Shown one piece after another: positions 5,738 to 12,774 of a stretch of DNA of 12,774 nt. Made by a program: the position numbers and the translations under genes. Origin of the DNA: an uncultured Gemmatimonadota bacterium (GTDB taxonomy: Bacteria; Gemmatimonadota; Gemmatimonadetes; Gemmatimonadales; Gemmatimonadaceae); assembly GCA_946479015.1 (NCBI GenBank), contig CAMLEQ010000063.1, positions 1 to 12,774 of the forward strand, given 5' to 3'. Every line of letters begins with the position of its first letter. The stretch's first letter is position 1. The notes under the pieces were generated by a model that was not told the DNA's origin, did not search any database, and was given only the letters and a program-made list of their open reading frames with translations.

Positions 5738-7411
5738 TTGCGAGAGGCGACTTCCCTCCCTGATGAGCTGCGACTTGGTCGCCGCGCCTTCGACGGCAAG
5801 GCGTGGGAGGATGCCTTCGTGCATCTGTCCGCCGCCGACGCCGGGGAGCCGCTCGAGCCGGGAGATCTCGAGCGACTCGCCGCGGCCGCGAACCTGATGG
5901 GCCGAGGACCCGCGAGCATCGACGCTCTGGCCCGCGCGCACCACGCCTACCGGGAGCGCGGCGAGCCGGGGCGCGCGGTGCGCTGTGCATCCTGGCTGGC
6001 CCTCTCGCTCCTGCTCGCCGGGGAGCGCGCCAGGGGCAACGGCTGGCTCGCTCGCGCGGAGAGGGTGCTGGAGAGCGCGGAACGCGACTGCCCCGAGCGC
6101 GGGTACGTGCAACTGGCGATCGCGCTGCGATCGCTGCTCGAGGGGGATGCCGGTGCGGCACATCGCGCGTTTGAGCAGGCGGCGGCCATCGGCGAGCGTT
6201 CCGGCGACCCGGACCTGACGACGCTCGCCCGGCAGGGGGCAGGTCGCGCCCTCATCCGGCTGGGGGACACCGGCCAGGGCGTCGCGCTGCTCGACGAGGC
6301 CATGGTGGCCGTGACCGCAGGCGAAGCCTCCCCGATGATCACCGGCGCCGTGTACTGCAGCGTCATCGACGCGTGCCTGGAGATCTACGACCTGTCGCGG
6401 GCGCGGGAGTGGACCGCCGCGCTGAACGACTGGTGTGCATCACAGGAGCAGCTCGGTCCGTACCGCGGCCAGTGCCTGGTGCATCGCGCCGAGCTGATGC
6501 GAATTCACGGCGCGTGGCCCGAGGCGATGGGCGAGGCGCGCCGGGCGAGCGAGTGGCTGCTGCGCCCCCCCGCGCATCGCGCCGCGGGCGCCGCCTTCTA
6601 CCAGCTCGCCGAGCTCCACCGGCTTCGCGGCGATTTCGAGCGCGCAGAAGCCGCGTACCGTGACGCGAGCGCATGGGGGCGCGAGCCTCAGCCCGGGCTC
6701 GCGTTGCTGCGGCTGGGGCAGGGTCGGGTGGACGCCGCTCGCGCGGCCATCGGCCGTGCGCTCGAGGAGCGTGCGGAGCGCGGCGCGCGCGCCCAGCTCC
6801 TCCCCGCCGCCGTGGAGGTGCTGCTCGCGGCGGGGGAGCACCCCGCGGCGCGCACCGCCGCGGATGAGCTGGCGCGGCTCGCGGCCGAGCTCGATGCGTC
6901 GTATCTGCGCGTCCTCGCCGCGCAGGCGACGGGGGCGGTGCTGCTCGCCGAAGGACACGCTCGCGACGCGCTCGTCGAGCTGCGCTGGAGCGGCTCGGAG
7001 TGGCGAGCGCTCGATGCGCCCTACGATGCCGCGCGCGGGCGCGTGCTCATCGGCCTCGCGTGCCGCGCGCTCGGCGACGAGGACGCCGCAGCGCTGGAGC
7101 TGGACGCGGCGCTGGCGGTGTTCCGAACGCTGGAGGCGGGGCCGGACATCGCCCGCGTCCGGGCGCTCTCCCGCCGGGCGCCCCCGGCGGCGGCCGGGCG
7201 ACTCACCGCGCGAGAGCGCCAGGTGCTCGCCCTCGTGGCGACCGGAATGACGAACCGCGCGATCTCCGGCGCCCTGCGCATCAGCGAGAAGACCGTCGCA
7301 CGGCACCTCAGCAACATCTTCACCAAGCTCGGCCTCCAGAACCGAGCGGCGGCCACGGCATACGCGTACCGGCACGGCATCGCCGCGCCGCCCACGGCAT
7401 CGTCTACATAG
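5738..7411 (+). CDS. LuxR-family transcriptional regulator with TPR-like repeats
   Basis: This is a 557-residue cytoplasmic regulator. The C-terminus is a GerE/LuxR DNA-binding domain (residues about 489-548): LTARERQVLALVATGMTNRA, then the recognition region ISEKTVARHLSNIFTKLGLQ. The preceding 480 residues are alpha-helical repeats rich in Ala, Leu, Glu and Arg, like the TPR-type sensor part of MalT/LAL-like regulators, but with no Walker A motif and no receiver domain. What it senses is unknown. The TTG at 5738 is the only start after an in-frame stop at 5717-5719 that keeps the first repeat (DELRLGRRAFDGKAWEDAF). It has no good SD. A GTG at 5819 has GGAGG 8 nt upstream but would cut off that repeat. 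The oxidoreductase gene 124 nt downstream may be a target or operon partner. Confidence 0.88.
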   Translation: MREATSLPDELRLGRRAFDGKAWEDAFVHLSAADAGEPLEPGDLERLAAAANLMGRGPASIDALARAHHAYRERGEPGRAVRCASWLALSLLLAGERARGNGWLARAERVLESAERDCPERGYVQLAIALRSLLEGDAGAAHRAFEQAAAIGERSGDPDLTTLARQGAGRALIRLGDTGQGVALLDEAMVAVTAGEASPMITGAVYCSVIDACLEIYDLSRAREWTAALNDWCASQEQLGPYRGQCLVHRAELMRIHGAWPEAMGEARRASEWLLRPPAHRAAGAAFYQLAELHRLRGDFERAEAAYRDASAWGREPQPGLALLRLGQGRVDAARAAIGRALEERAERGARAQLLPAAVEVLLAAGEHPAARTAADELARLAAELDASYLRVLAAQATGAVLLAEGHARDALVELRWSGSEWRALDAPYDAARGRVLIGLACRALGDEDAAALELDAALAVFRTLEAGPDIARVRALSRRAPPAAAGRLTARERQVLALVATGMTNRAISGALRISEKTVARHLSNIFTKLGLQNRAAATAYAYRHGIAAPPTASST

Positions 7412-7457
7412 AATCACCCACACGACCCGCGGCCGCCGCGTGCACGATTCGGCCGAC

Positions 7458-7476
7458 GCGCGCGCCGATCGCGCGC
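7458..7476. other. Hairpin GCGCGCG-CCGAT-CGCGCGC between LuxR-type gene and oxidoreductase
   Basis: A perfect 7-bp stem with a 5-nt loop lies in the 124-nt gap between the two co-directional genes. No T-run follows. It may attenuate read-through or mean nothing, since simple CG alternation is frequent at this base composition. Confidence 0.25.
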
Positions 7477-7535
7477 ACCATCGTCGTGGCGTTGGTCCGA
7501 GCGCATCACTGGACGTTCAGCGAGCGAGGTGTGGG

Positions 7536-8669
7536 ATGAGCAGCATACAGGATCCGGAGCGGGTGGGGACCGTCGTCATCGGCGGTGGACAGTCCGGCCT
7601 CTCCGTGGGATATCATCTGGCCCGTCGTCGCATCCCCTTCGTGATCCTCGAGGGGAACGCGCGAGTGGGCGACTCCTGGAGGCAGCGGTGGGACTCGCTG
7701 CACCTCTTCACCCCCGCCCGCTACGATGGACTCGCGGGGATGCCCTTCCCCGGCGACCCCGGCGCCTTCCCCACGAAGGACGAGATGGCGGCCTACCTCG
7801 AGACGTACGCCGCCCGCTTCGCGCTCCCGGTGCGCACGAGCACCAGGGCGACCCGCCTCGTCAGGCAGGGGGACCGGTATCTGGTCACCACCACCCGCGG
7901 CCAGCTCCTCGCCGAACAGGTGGTGGTGGCGATGGCCAGCTACCAAAAGCCGCGCATCCCCGCGTTCGCGGCAGAGCTCGACCCGCGCATCGCGCAGCTC
8001 CATTCGAGCGAGTACCGGAGTCCGGCGCAGCTGCGCCATGGGCCCGTGCTCATCGTCGGCGCCGGCAACTCCGGAGCGGACATCGCCGTCGAGATCGCGC
8101 GGCGAGGACACGAGACCTGGATGTCGGGGCGTGACACCGGCCACGTGCCGTTCCGTCTGGACTCGTTCCTGGCGCGACACCTGCTCGTGCCGTTCCTGTT
8201 CCGGGTCGTGTTCCACCGCGTGCTCACCACGAGTACGCCGATCGGCCGACGGTTGAGGCCGAAGGTGATCGCGCGCGGCGGGCCGCTCATCCGCGTGACT
8301 CCCGCCGACCTCGCCGCGGCGCGCGTGCAGCGCGTCCCCCGGACGATCGGCGCGCAACACGGGATGCCGGTCCTGGACGACGGGCGCGTGCTCGACGCGG
8401 CGACCGTCATCTGGTGCACGGGCTTCCACCCCGGCTTCTCGTGGATCGGCCTCCCGATCTTCGGCGCCGACGGCGAGCCGGCACAGGAGCGCGGCATCGT
8501 CGCGGGCGCGCCGGGGCTCTACTTCGTGGGGCTCCACTTTCTCCACGCGATGTCTTCCACGATGATCCACGGCGTGGAGCGGGACGCGCGGCACGTGGCG
8601 GAGGCGGTGGCGCGCAGAGTGCGCTCGACGACGGCGGATCCGCTGGCGGCTATTCAGCCCGCAGCGTGA
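7536..8669 (+). CDS. Flavin-containing monooxygenase-like NAD(P)/FAD-dependent oxidoreductase
   Basis: This is a 377-residue soluble oxidoreductase of the FMO/CzcO-like group. The N-terminal FAD-binding Rossmann motif is [17 protein letters not shown] (residues 13-29), followed by Glu39 for the adenosine ribose and [16 protein letters not shown] (45-60), typical of this group. The NAD(P)H-binding motif is [18 protein letters not shown] (171-188). The late FAD motif is VIWCTGFHP (291-299), and [16 protein letters not shown] closes the FAD site. HSSEYRSP (156-163) sits where FMOs have their FxGxxxH element, but the full Baeyer-Villiger fingerprint is absent. ATG 7536 has GAGG at 7526-7529, 6 nt upstream. 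The substrate cannot be told. The last 20 bp overlap the end of the convergent permease gene. Confidence 0.9.
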   Translation: MSSIQDPERVGTVVIGGGQSGLSVGYHLARRRIPFVILEGNARVGDSWRQRWDSLHLFTPARYDGLAGMPFPGDPGAFPTKDEMAAYLETYAARFALPVRTSTRATRLVRQGDRYLVTTTRGQLLAEQVVVAMASYQKPRIPAFAAELDPRIAQLHSSEYRSPAQLRHGPVLIVGAGNSGADIAVEIARRGHETWMSGRDTGHVPFRLDSFLARHLLVPFLFRVVFHRVLTTSTPIGRRLRPKVIARGGPLIRVTPADLAAARVQRVPRTIGAQHGMPVLDDGRVLDAATVIWCTGFHPGFSWIGLPIFGADGEPAQERGIVAGAPGLYFVGLHFLHAMSSTMIHGVERDARHVAEAVARRVRSTTADPLAAIQPAA

Positions 8670-11301
8670 TCGACGGATCCACCCGTGCGGCGCGCCAGGC
8701 GGGAAGGCAGCACGCGAGCGCAGACACCGACGCGAGCAGCGCGACCACGCCGGCGTAGGTGATCGGATCCAGCGGCGACACGCCGAACAGCAGCGTGACG
8801 ATGGCGTGGCTCGCGACCACCGCCACCGCCAGGCCAATGGCGAGGCCGACCGCCGCGAGCGACATGCCGCGGCGCAGCACCAGCGCCACGATGCTTTCGC
8901 GCGAGGCCCCCAGCGCCGAGCGGACGCCGATCTCGCGCGTGCGCTCGGCAACGCCGGCGGCGACCACCCCGTAGATGCCGACCGCGCAGAGCAGCAGCGC
9001 CACGGCGGCGAATGTCTCGAACAGGATGAGCACGAACCGCCGCTCCGCGGCCGATCTCGCGACCACCGCGTCCATCGTGGACACGCGCACGATCGGTTGC
9101 TCCCGGTCCACCGACCACACCGCGCGCTCGACCGCGGGGGCGAGCGCCGCCGCATCCCATCTGGCGCGAACCACCAGCCACCTCGGATTGTCGGGATGGT
9201 TCCACTGCGCGCTGGCGACGTACGCCGCGTCCTCTGCCCCCGCCGCGAGCGACATCTGCTTCACGTTCCCCACCACGCCGACGATGGTGAACCACGGCTC
9301 GGTCGTGGGTCCCACGTGCACCCGCTGCCCGATCGGGCTCCGGCCGGGAAACTTGCGCCGCGCGAACGACTCGTTGATCAACACCACCCGCGGCGCGTCG
9401 GCGGCATCGTGCGCATCGAGCAGGCGGCCGTGGCGGAGCGGGATCCGCATCGTCTCGAAGTACTCCGGCGTCACGCCGTAGCGGAACGCGCTATGGTCCT
9501 CGTCGGGATCGTCGTTGGGGCTCGACTCGAAGTGCACCCCGTACTTCTCCCCGTCGCCGCTCAGCGGGAGCTCGCTGGTGAATGCCGCCGCGGTGACGCC
9601 CGGCACGCGGCGGACCGCATCCAGCGCGTCCGTGAAGAACCGACGTGCGACCTCGGCGTCGTCGAACCGATGCCCCACGGCCTGCACTTGCATCGTGAGG
9701 ACGCGGGCGGGGATGAACCCCGGCGCGACGGCGAAGAGCCGTTGCATGCTGCGCCGCAACAGTCCGGCGCCGACCAGCAGCACGAGCGCGAGCGCCACCT
9801 CGGCCACGACGAGCGTCGCGCGGGTGACCTGGCGCCCGCCGGCGGTGCGCGGCGACTCCGCCTGGATGCCGGGGTGGAGGTCGCCCCGGGACGCCTGCAG
9901 CGCCGGCACGAGTCCAACGAGCAACCCGATCGCGGTGGTGATCGCGAGCGCGACGCCGAACGCGGCACCATCCACGCGGATCGCGCTCGCCCGGGGGAGA
10001 TCCGGCGGGCTGAGCGCCACCAGCGCCCGAACGCCGAGTGCCGCCACCATCATTCCGAGCACGCCGCCGATCCCCGCGAGCAGTGTGCTCTCGGTGAGCA
10101 GCTGCCGGATCAGGCGTGCGCGCCCGGCGCCGAGAGCGGCACGCATGGCCAGCTCGCCGCGCCGCCGCGCGCCGCGGCCGAGCAGCAGGTGCGTCACGTT
10201 CACGCACGCCACGGCGAGCACCAGCGTCACCGCACCGAGTATGGCGAGCAACGCGGGGCGCACGCCGCGGGTCAGGTCGTCCCGCAGCGAGTGGACGATC
10301 AGCCCCGCCTCGAGCGACGCCCAGCGCGGCCGCGCGAACTCCGCCACGGGAGCGTGCGCGATCGCGCCGAGCTCGCGCGTCGCGCGCCGAACGTCCGCGC
10401 CCGGCGCGAGCCGCCCGATCATCCGCAGGTGGTGCCCCCACTCCCTCCCCTCCGGCGGAAGCGAGCGGTCGTACCGCAGCGGTGCCCACAGCTCCGCCTC
10501 CGGGGCGAGCACGTCTTCGAACGTGCTCGGCATCACGCCGATCACCGTGAAGAGGTCGCCGTCGAGCGTGATCTCCCGGCCGACCACCGCCGGGTCACCG
10601 CCGAAGCGCCGCCGCCAGAGGGCGTCCGCGAGAATCACCACCCGTGGGGCGCCGGGCTGGTCGTCCGCATCCACGAAGTCCCGACCCAGCGCCGGCGGCA
10701 CGCCGAGGACGCGGAGGAAGCCGGCGCTCACCCGCTGGCCGTCCAGCCGCTCGGGCTCGGCCCGGCCGGCGAGCGTGGGCTGCCACGGCTTCATCACGGC
10801 GAGCGCATCGACGGATCGACTCCGCGCCACCAGCTCGCGGTAGGTGCCGAACGTCACGTCGATGGGCGTGCCGTCGGTGGCGTGGTCGGAGATCATCACG
10901 ATCCGTCCCGAATGCGGGTACGGCATCGGCTCGAACAGGACCGGGCGCACCGCGCTGAAGATCGCCGTCGCGGCGCCGACGCCGAGGGCCAGCGTGAGGG
11001 AGGCGACCGCCGTGAAGCCCGGGCTACCGCGCAGCCGTCGCGCCGCGTATCGCAGATCGACGACCACCGTGCTCACCACGTGCTCCCATCCCGACGAGCG
11101 GACCTGTTCGCCGGCGGCCGCCGCACTGCCGAGCTCGAGGCGCACCGCCCGTCGCGCCTCCTCGGGAGAGAGCCCACGCGCGATCAGCTCGGCGGTGGCC
11201 AGGTCGAACCAGTGGCGCACCTCGTCGGCGACGTCGCGATCGGCCGCGCGCCGGTTCGCGAGCGCGCGCACGCCGCGCGAGAGATGCCGCCACAGTGACA
11301 T
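8650..11301 (-). CDS. ABC transporter permease of the ADOP type (two MacB/FtsX modules)
   Basis: This is an 883-residue inner-membrane protein of the acidobacterial duplicated orphan permease family. Order: an N-terminal helical ADOP region (about 1-90), a membrane helix (97-118), a first MacB periplasmic core domain (about 120-330) and a first FtsX domain (about 348-470) with the coupling motif [20 protein letters not shown]. The second half repeats this: helix 495-514, periplasmic core about 530-740, FtsX domain about 755-870 with [20 protein letters not shown]. No ATPase domain or ATPase gene is in the window, consistent with the 'orphan' label. MacB-like permeases act as mechanotransmitters for export of peptides, lipids or drugs; the substrate here is unknown. 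ATG 11301 lies 4 nt after the padR-like stop codon, so the two are co-transcribed. Confidence 0.93.
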   Translation of the reverse strand: MSLWRHLSRGVRALANRRAADRDVADEVRHWFDLATAELIARGLSPEEARRAVRLELGSAAAAGEQVRSSGWEHVVSTVVVDLRYAARRLRGSPGFTAVASLTLALGVGAATAIFSAVRPVLFEPMPYPHSGRIVMISDHATDGTPIDVTFGTYRELVARSRSVDALAVMKPWQPTLAGRAEPERLDGQRVSAGFLRVLGVPPALGRDFVDADDQPGAPRVVILADALWRRRFGGDPAVVGREITLDGDLFTVIGVMPSTFEDVLAPEAELWAPLRYDRSLPPEGREWGHHLRMIGRLAPGADVRRATRELGAIAHAPVAEFARPRWASLEAGLIVHSLRDDLTRGVRPALLAILGAVTLVLAVACVNVTHLLLGRGARRRGELAMRAALGAGRARLIRQLLTESTLLAGIGGVLGMMVAALGVRALVALSPPDLPRASAIRVDGAAFGVALAITTAIGLLVGLVPALQASRGDLHPGIQAESPRTAGGRQVTRATLVVAEVALALVLLVGAGLLRRSMQRLFAVAPGFIPARVLTMQVQAVGHRFDDAEVARRFFTDALDAVRRVPGVTAAAFTSELPLSGDGEKYGVHFESSPNDDPDEDHSAFRYGVTPEYFETMRIPLRHGRLLDAHDAADAPRVVLINESFARRKFPGRSPIGQRVHVGPTTEPWFTIVGVVGNVKQMSLAAGAEDAAYVASAQWNHPDNPRWLVVRARWDAAALAPAVERAVWSVDREQPIVRVSTMDAVVARSAAERRFVLILFETFAAVALLLCAVGIYGVVAAGVAERTREIGVRSALGASRESIVALVLRRGMSLAAVGLAIGLAVAVVASHAIVTLLFGVSPLDPITYAGVVALLASVSALACCLPAWRAARVDPSITLRAE

Positions 11302-11305
11302 GCGC

Positions 11306-11641
11306 CTACCCCTCCGCCCGGAGAAGGCGCGCCACCGCCGCCGCACGGCGCGTCCAGTCCTCCGTTTCCGCCGCGAGCTGCTTCCGTCCCGCGCGCGTGA
11401 GCGTGTAGTACTTGGCCCGACGCGAGTTCTCCGTCTGCCGCCACTCCGCATCCACGCACCCGGCGCGCTCGAGGCGCTGGAGCGCGGTGAGCAGCGAGCC
11501 CGGGTTCACCTTGAACACCCCGCGCGAGATCTGCTCCACGCGCCGCGCAATGCCGAAGCCGTGCATGGGCTGGAGGCTCAGCGTCTTGAGAATGAGGAGA
11601 TCCAGCGTGCCCTGGATGACGTCGGTGTTCGGCTCGTCCAC
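11306..11641 (-). CDS. PadR-family transcriptional regulator
   Basis: This is a 111-residue winged-helix repressor of the PadR family. It begins [20 protein letters not shown], continues [34 protein letters not shown] (recognition helix and wing approach), and ends in a short basic helix for dimerisation. GTG 11641 is preferred because GGAG lies 5 nt upstream and it gives the usual family length. A GTG at 11668 would add 9 residues but has no close SD. Stand-alone PadR genes directly ahead of an ADOP permease are a recurring pair in Acidobacteriota and Gemmatimonadota, where the regulator probably controls the transporter in response to a small molecule. An inverted repeat overlapping a TTGACA upstream is a likely operator. 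Confidence 0.92.
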   Translation of the reverse strand: MDEPNTDVIQGTLDLLILKTLSLQPMHGFGIARRVEQISRGVFKVNPGSLLTALQRLERAGCVDAEWRQTENSRRAKYYTLTRAGRKQLAAETEDWTRRAAAVARLLRAEG

Positions 11642-11668
11642 GTGCGCTCCGGTCGGGCGGTGCGGCAC

Positions 11669-11697
11669 ACGATGGGCGCTTTCCTCATGACTGTCAA
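11669..11697 (-). promoter_or_regulatory. Candidate promoter of the padR-ADOP operon
   Basis: Read on the minus strand, a perfect -35 TTGACA (11697-11692) is followed after 17 nt by CATCGT (11674-11669), which matches -10 at three of six positions. Transcription would start near 11662, upstream of the preferred GTG 11641 and downstream of the alternative GTG 11668. This also supports the shorter protein. The -10 is weak. Confidence 0.45.
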
Positions 11698-11710
11698 GAG
11701 TTGATCGTCA
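11688..11710. promoter_or_regulatory. Imperfect inverted repeat, candidate PadR operator
   Basis: TGACTGTCAA-GAG-TTGATCGTCA: the two 10-bp arms match at 8 of 10 positions (TGAC..TCAA mirrored as TTGA..GTCA) around a 3-nt centre. It covers the TTGACA of the padR-like gene, the right place for autorepression by a dimeric winged-helix protein. The site is not the classical ATGT-N8-ACAT PadR box, so the assignment rests on position and symmetry. Confidence 0.5.
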
Positions 11711-11947
11711 TTGGGAGATCCGCGGCGCGACGGGCGCGGCGTAGGCGTTTCGCGGACGCCGCCGCGCGCAGGATTACAGTTCCGTCATGACCGGGCGCGA
11801 GTATGGCGCCGCCAGAGAGCGCGCGTTATCGTGCGCCACGGCTCACCACCCGGATGCTCGACGTCCCGACATCTGGTGGGTGGACGACGTTTCCCGCACC
11901 ACCGCGAGCTCGCGGTGCCGGGACGCGCGGCGGCGCGGAGGTGCGAG
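11711..11947. other. Divergent intergenic region between padR-like gene and RiPP locus
   Basis: No gene is supported here; the whole gene-free gap (11642-11947) is 306 bp. It must contain the promoter of the rightward RiPP genes. TACAGT at 11773-11778 is the only -10-like hexamer (4 of 6) and lacks a clear -35. A 7-bp inverted repeat GCGGCGT (11736-11742) / ACGCCGC (11756-11762) lies just before it. The open frame that runs through this stretch into the next gene lacks a plausible start and protein-like composition. Confidence 0.45.
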
Positions 11948-12262
11948 ATGGTCCCCCTCGGGTGGGATGCGCAGGTGGTGGCCAGCGCCGAGCAGGTCTC
12001 GTGCGACCTCGGCAGCGAGCTGGTCGTGCTCGATCTTCGCGCCGGGATCTACTACGGCCTCACGGACGACGGCGGCGCCACGAGCGTCGGCGCGCGGATC
12101 TGGACACTCCTCCAGGAGCGCCGCTCCCTCGGCGAGATCCGCGACCAGCTGCTGCTCGAGTTCGATGTGGACGCCGACCGCTGCGAGGCCGACCTCCTCG
12201 CGCTGATCACCGACCTCGCGCAACGCTCCCTGGTGGTCGTGAGCCATGCGTCGCCCGCATGA
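11948..12262 (+). CDS. PqqD-like RiPP recognition protein (lasso peptide B1 type)
   Basis: This is a 104-residue PqqD-family protein, a RiPP recognition element that binds the precursor leader and delivers it to the processing enzymes. The family pattern is clear: an N-terminal beta part (ELVVLDLRAGIYYGLTDDGG), the NxxG-equivalent SVGARIWTLLQERRSLGEIR, then a helical half (LLLEFDVDADRCEADLLALI) and the final LAQRSLVVV. ATG 11948 has a strong SD (GGAGG at 11937-11941, 6 nt away). In lasso clusters this is the B1 protein that works with the B2 protease; no B2 domain is fused here. The precursor gene 236 nt downstream on the same strand is its obvious partner. PqqD proper is excluded because no pqq genes are nearby and a lasso leader is. 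Confidence 0.88.
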   Translation: MVPLGWDAQVVASAEQVSCDLGSELVVLDLRAGIYYGLTDDGGATSVGARIWTLLQERRSLGEIRDQLLLEFDVDADRCEADLLALITDLAQRSLVVVSHASPA

Positions 12263-12443
12263 CCACCGACCGGGAGCGCGCCTCCGCGCCGCGCGCGCGC
12301 GACCGCCGCCCGCTCGCGTGGGCTCCCCACATCGCGCGCAGACGCCTCCTCCGGGTGGTCTGGTCGCTCGCGCCGGGCGCCGCCGACAGAGCGCGGGCAC
12401 GGGCTCGCCGCGGGAGGACGCGCGCACGCACGGAGGGTCCACC

Positions 12444-12463
12444 GGCTCGCCATCCGGCGAGCC
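12444..12463 (+). other. Perfect hairpin GGCTCGCC-ATCC-GGCGAGCC upstream of precursor gene
   Basis: An 8-bp perfect stem with a 4-nt loop lies in the 236-nt gap between the PqqD-like gene and the precursor gene, 35 nt before the precursor ATG and just before its SD region. No U-tract follows. It could stabilise or mark a 5' end for a separate, more abundant precursor mRNA. The rest of the gap encodes only an Arg-rich open frame with no recognisable domain. Confidence 0.5.
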
Positions 12464-12498
12464 ATGCAGCTGTCCTTCCCCCGAGAGGGAACGAGTGC

Positions 12499-12663
12499 AT
12501 GAACGCCACATCGGAACGGAAGGCGTACGGCACGCCTCGCCTCGTGACGCACGGTAGCGTCGCGAAGCTCACGCAGCACGGGGGCAAACCGAAGGGGCCG
12601 ACGTACCATCCGCCCCAGGGTCCCCCGCCAGGTCGCCCCCGCGGCCCGAAGCGCTCGGGCTGA
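12499..12663 (+). CDS. RiPP precursor with lasso-type leader and acid-free Pro/Gly/Lys/Arg core
   Basis: This is a 54-residue precursor. The leader fits the lasso consensus YxxPxLxxxGxxxxxTx exactly: Tyr10, Pro13, Leu15, Gly19, Thr25, with Thr at -2 of the predicted cut after Gln26. The predicted core is 28 residues starting HGGKPKGPTYH; it has 9 Pro, 7 Gly, 6 Lys/Arg, 2 His, and no Asp, Glu or Cys. A normal lasso peptide needs Asp or Glu at core position 7-9 for the isopeptide ring; here those positions are Gly, Pro, Thr. ATG 12499 has AGAGGGA 8 nt upstream. It follows a PqqD-like leader-binding protein. Possible products are a linear basic proline-rich peptide or a RiPP with another modification. 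Leader assignment is confident; the product class is open. Confidence 0.85.
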   Translation: MNATSERKAYGTPRLVTHGSVAKLTQHGGKPKGPTYHPPQGPPPGRPRGPKRSG

Positions 12664-12703
12664 CCTGCCCGTGGCACGCGACCGCGTCCACGGTCTGACT
12701 GTG

Positions 12704-12756
12704 CGATCGGCCTTGCCCCTGCCGGAGCTCACCCCGTGCTCGGGCAGGGCCGATCG
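12704..12756. terminator. Long hairpin downstream of RiPP precursor
   Basis: CGATCGGCCTTGCCC (12704-12718) pairs with GGGCAGGGCCGATCG (12742-12756) over 15 positions with a single U-G wobble. The 23-nt interior can fold further. It begins 40 nt after the precursor stop. The + strand tail (TGGTT) is only mildly T-rich, so a terminator or an mRNA 3'-end stabiliser is likely. It could also be one copy of a dispersed palindromic repeat. Confidence 0.6.
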
Positions 12757-12774
12757 TGGTTCGCGCGCCGACGT

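Noticed and set aside
3969..6161. 730-codon minus-strand open frame across the DUF1996 gene and into the LuxR-type gene
   Set aside because: It spans two clear + strand genes and a terminator hairpin, and its product is a low-complexity Arg/Ala/Gly-rich shadow.
8806..11298. Very long + strand open frame (830 codons) antisense to the ADOP permease
   Set aside because: Its product is Arg/His/Pro-rich with no domain, and it mirrors the third-position GC bias of a strongly supported gene on the other strand.
11302..11451. Upstream extension of the ADOP permease by 50 residues
   Set aside because: The extension is Arg/Ser-rich, lies within the padR-like coding region in another frame, and the ATG at 11301 starts the usual ADOP N-terminus.
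11711..11947. N-terminal extension of the PqqD-like protein
   Set aside because: The extension has non-protein-like composition, and the ATG at 11948 has a strong GGAGG SD and fits the family length.
11803..12261. Open frame overlapping the PqqD-like gene in another frame
   Set aside because: Arg/Pro-rich shadow; the overlapping frame has clear PqqD-family features.
12259..12498. A longer precursor, or separate gene, starting at the ATG that overlaps the PqqD-like stop codon
   Set aside because: It is Arg/Ala-rich with no domain, and lasso-type precursors are about 40-60 residues. The ATG at 12499 has its own SD and gives the normal leader length.
1..12774. CRISPR array, tRNA, rRNA, transposase, prophage or attachment-site signals
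   Set aside because: None were recognised on either strand. The only repeats are the GH44 duplication, the Gly tract and short palindromes.

Overview
This is a GC-rich bacterial window with nine protein-coding genes, one riboswitch and several hairpins or palindromes. No rRNA, tRNA, insertion sequence or CRISPR array was seen. The best guess for the host is a soil or plant-associated member of Gemmatimonadota, or less likely Acidobacteriota. This rests on a full-length duplicated MacB/FtsX permease of the ADOP type in an operon with a PadR regulator, on lipoprotein-rich secreted polysaccharide enzymes, and on very high GC. It is inference from gene content, not a taxonomic assignment.

Layout, left to right. 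(1) 3-3591: two paralogous glycoside hydrolase family 44 (GH44) enzymes face each other tail to tail, separated by 7 nt. The left one runs off the window at its 5' side and carries a poly-glycine linker. The right one has a lipoprotein-type signal. (2) 3592-5522: a leader region holds a clear c-di-GMP-I (GEMM-I) riboswitch, followed 6 nt after a Shine-Dalgarno (SD) sequence by a lipoprotein made of an Ig-like domain, a Cys-rich module and a DUF1996 domain. A perfect 13-bp hairpin follows the gene. (3) 5738-8669: a LuxR-type regulator with TPR-like repeats is followed in the same direction by a flavin-containing monooxygenase-like oxidoreductase. (4) 8650-11641 on the minus strand: padR-like regulator and ADOP permease form a two-gene operon with a 4-nt gap. 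The permease 3' end overlaps the oxidoreductase 3' end by 20 bp. (5) 11948-12663: a small RiPP locus encodes a PqqD-like leader-binding protein (lasso B1 type) and a 54-residue precursor with a textbook lasso leader. Its predicted core is proline/glycine-rich, basic and has no Asp or Glu. A long hairpin closes the window.

How the parts may work together. The left half looks like an exported polysaccharide-handling set: two beta-glucan/xyloglucan-type GH44 enzymes next to a c-di-GMP-controlled surface lipoprotein. This fits a switch between matrix-associated and motile life, but the link between riboswitch and hydrolases is positional only. The PadR/ADOP operon is probably a self-regulated efflux or envelope-stress unit.

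The most unusual element is the RiPP locus. A lasso-type leader and its recognition protein are present, but the core cannot make the standard lasso isopeptide ring, and neither the B2 protease nor the cyclase is visible before the window ends.
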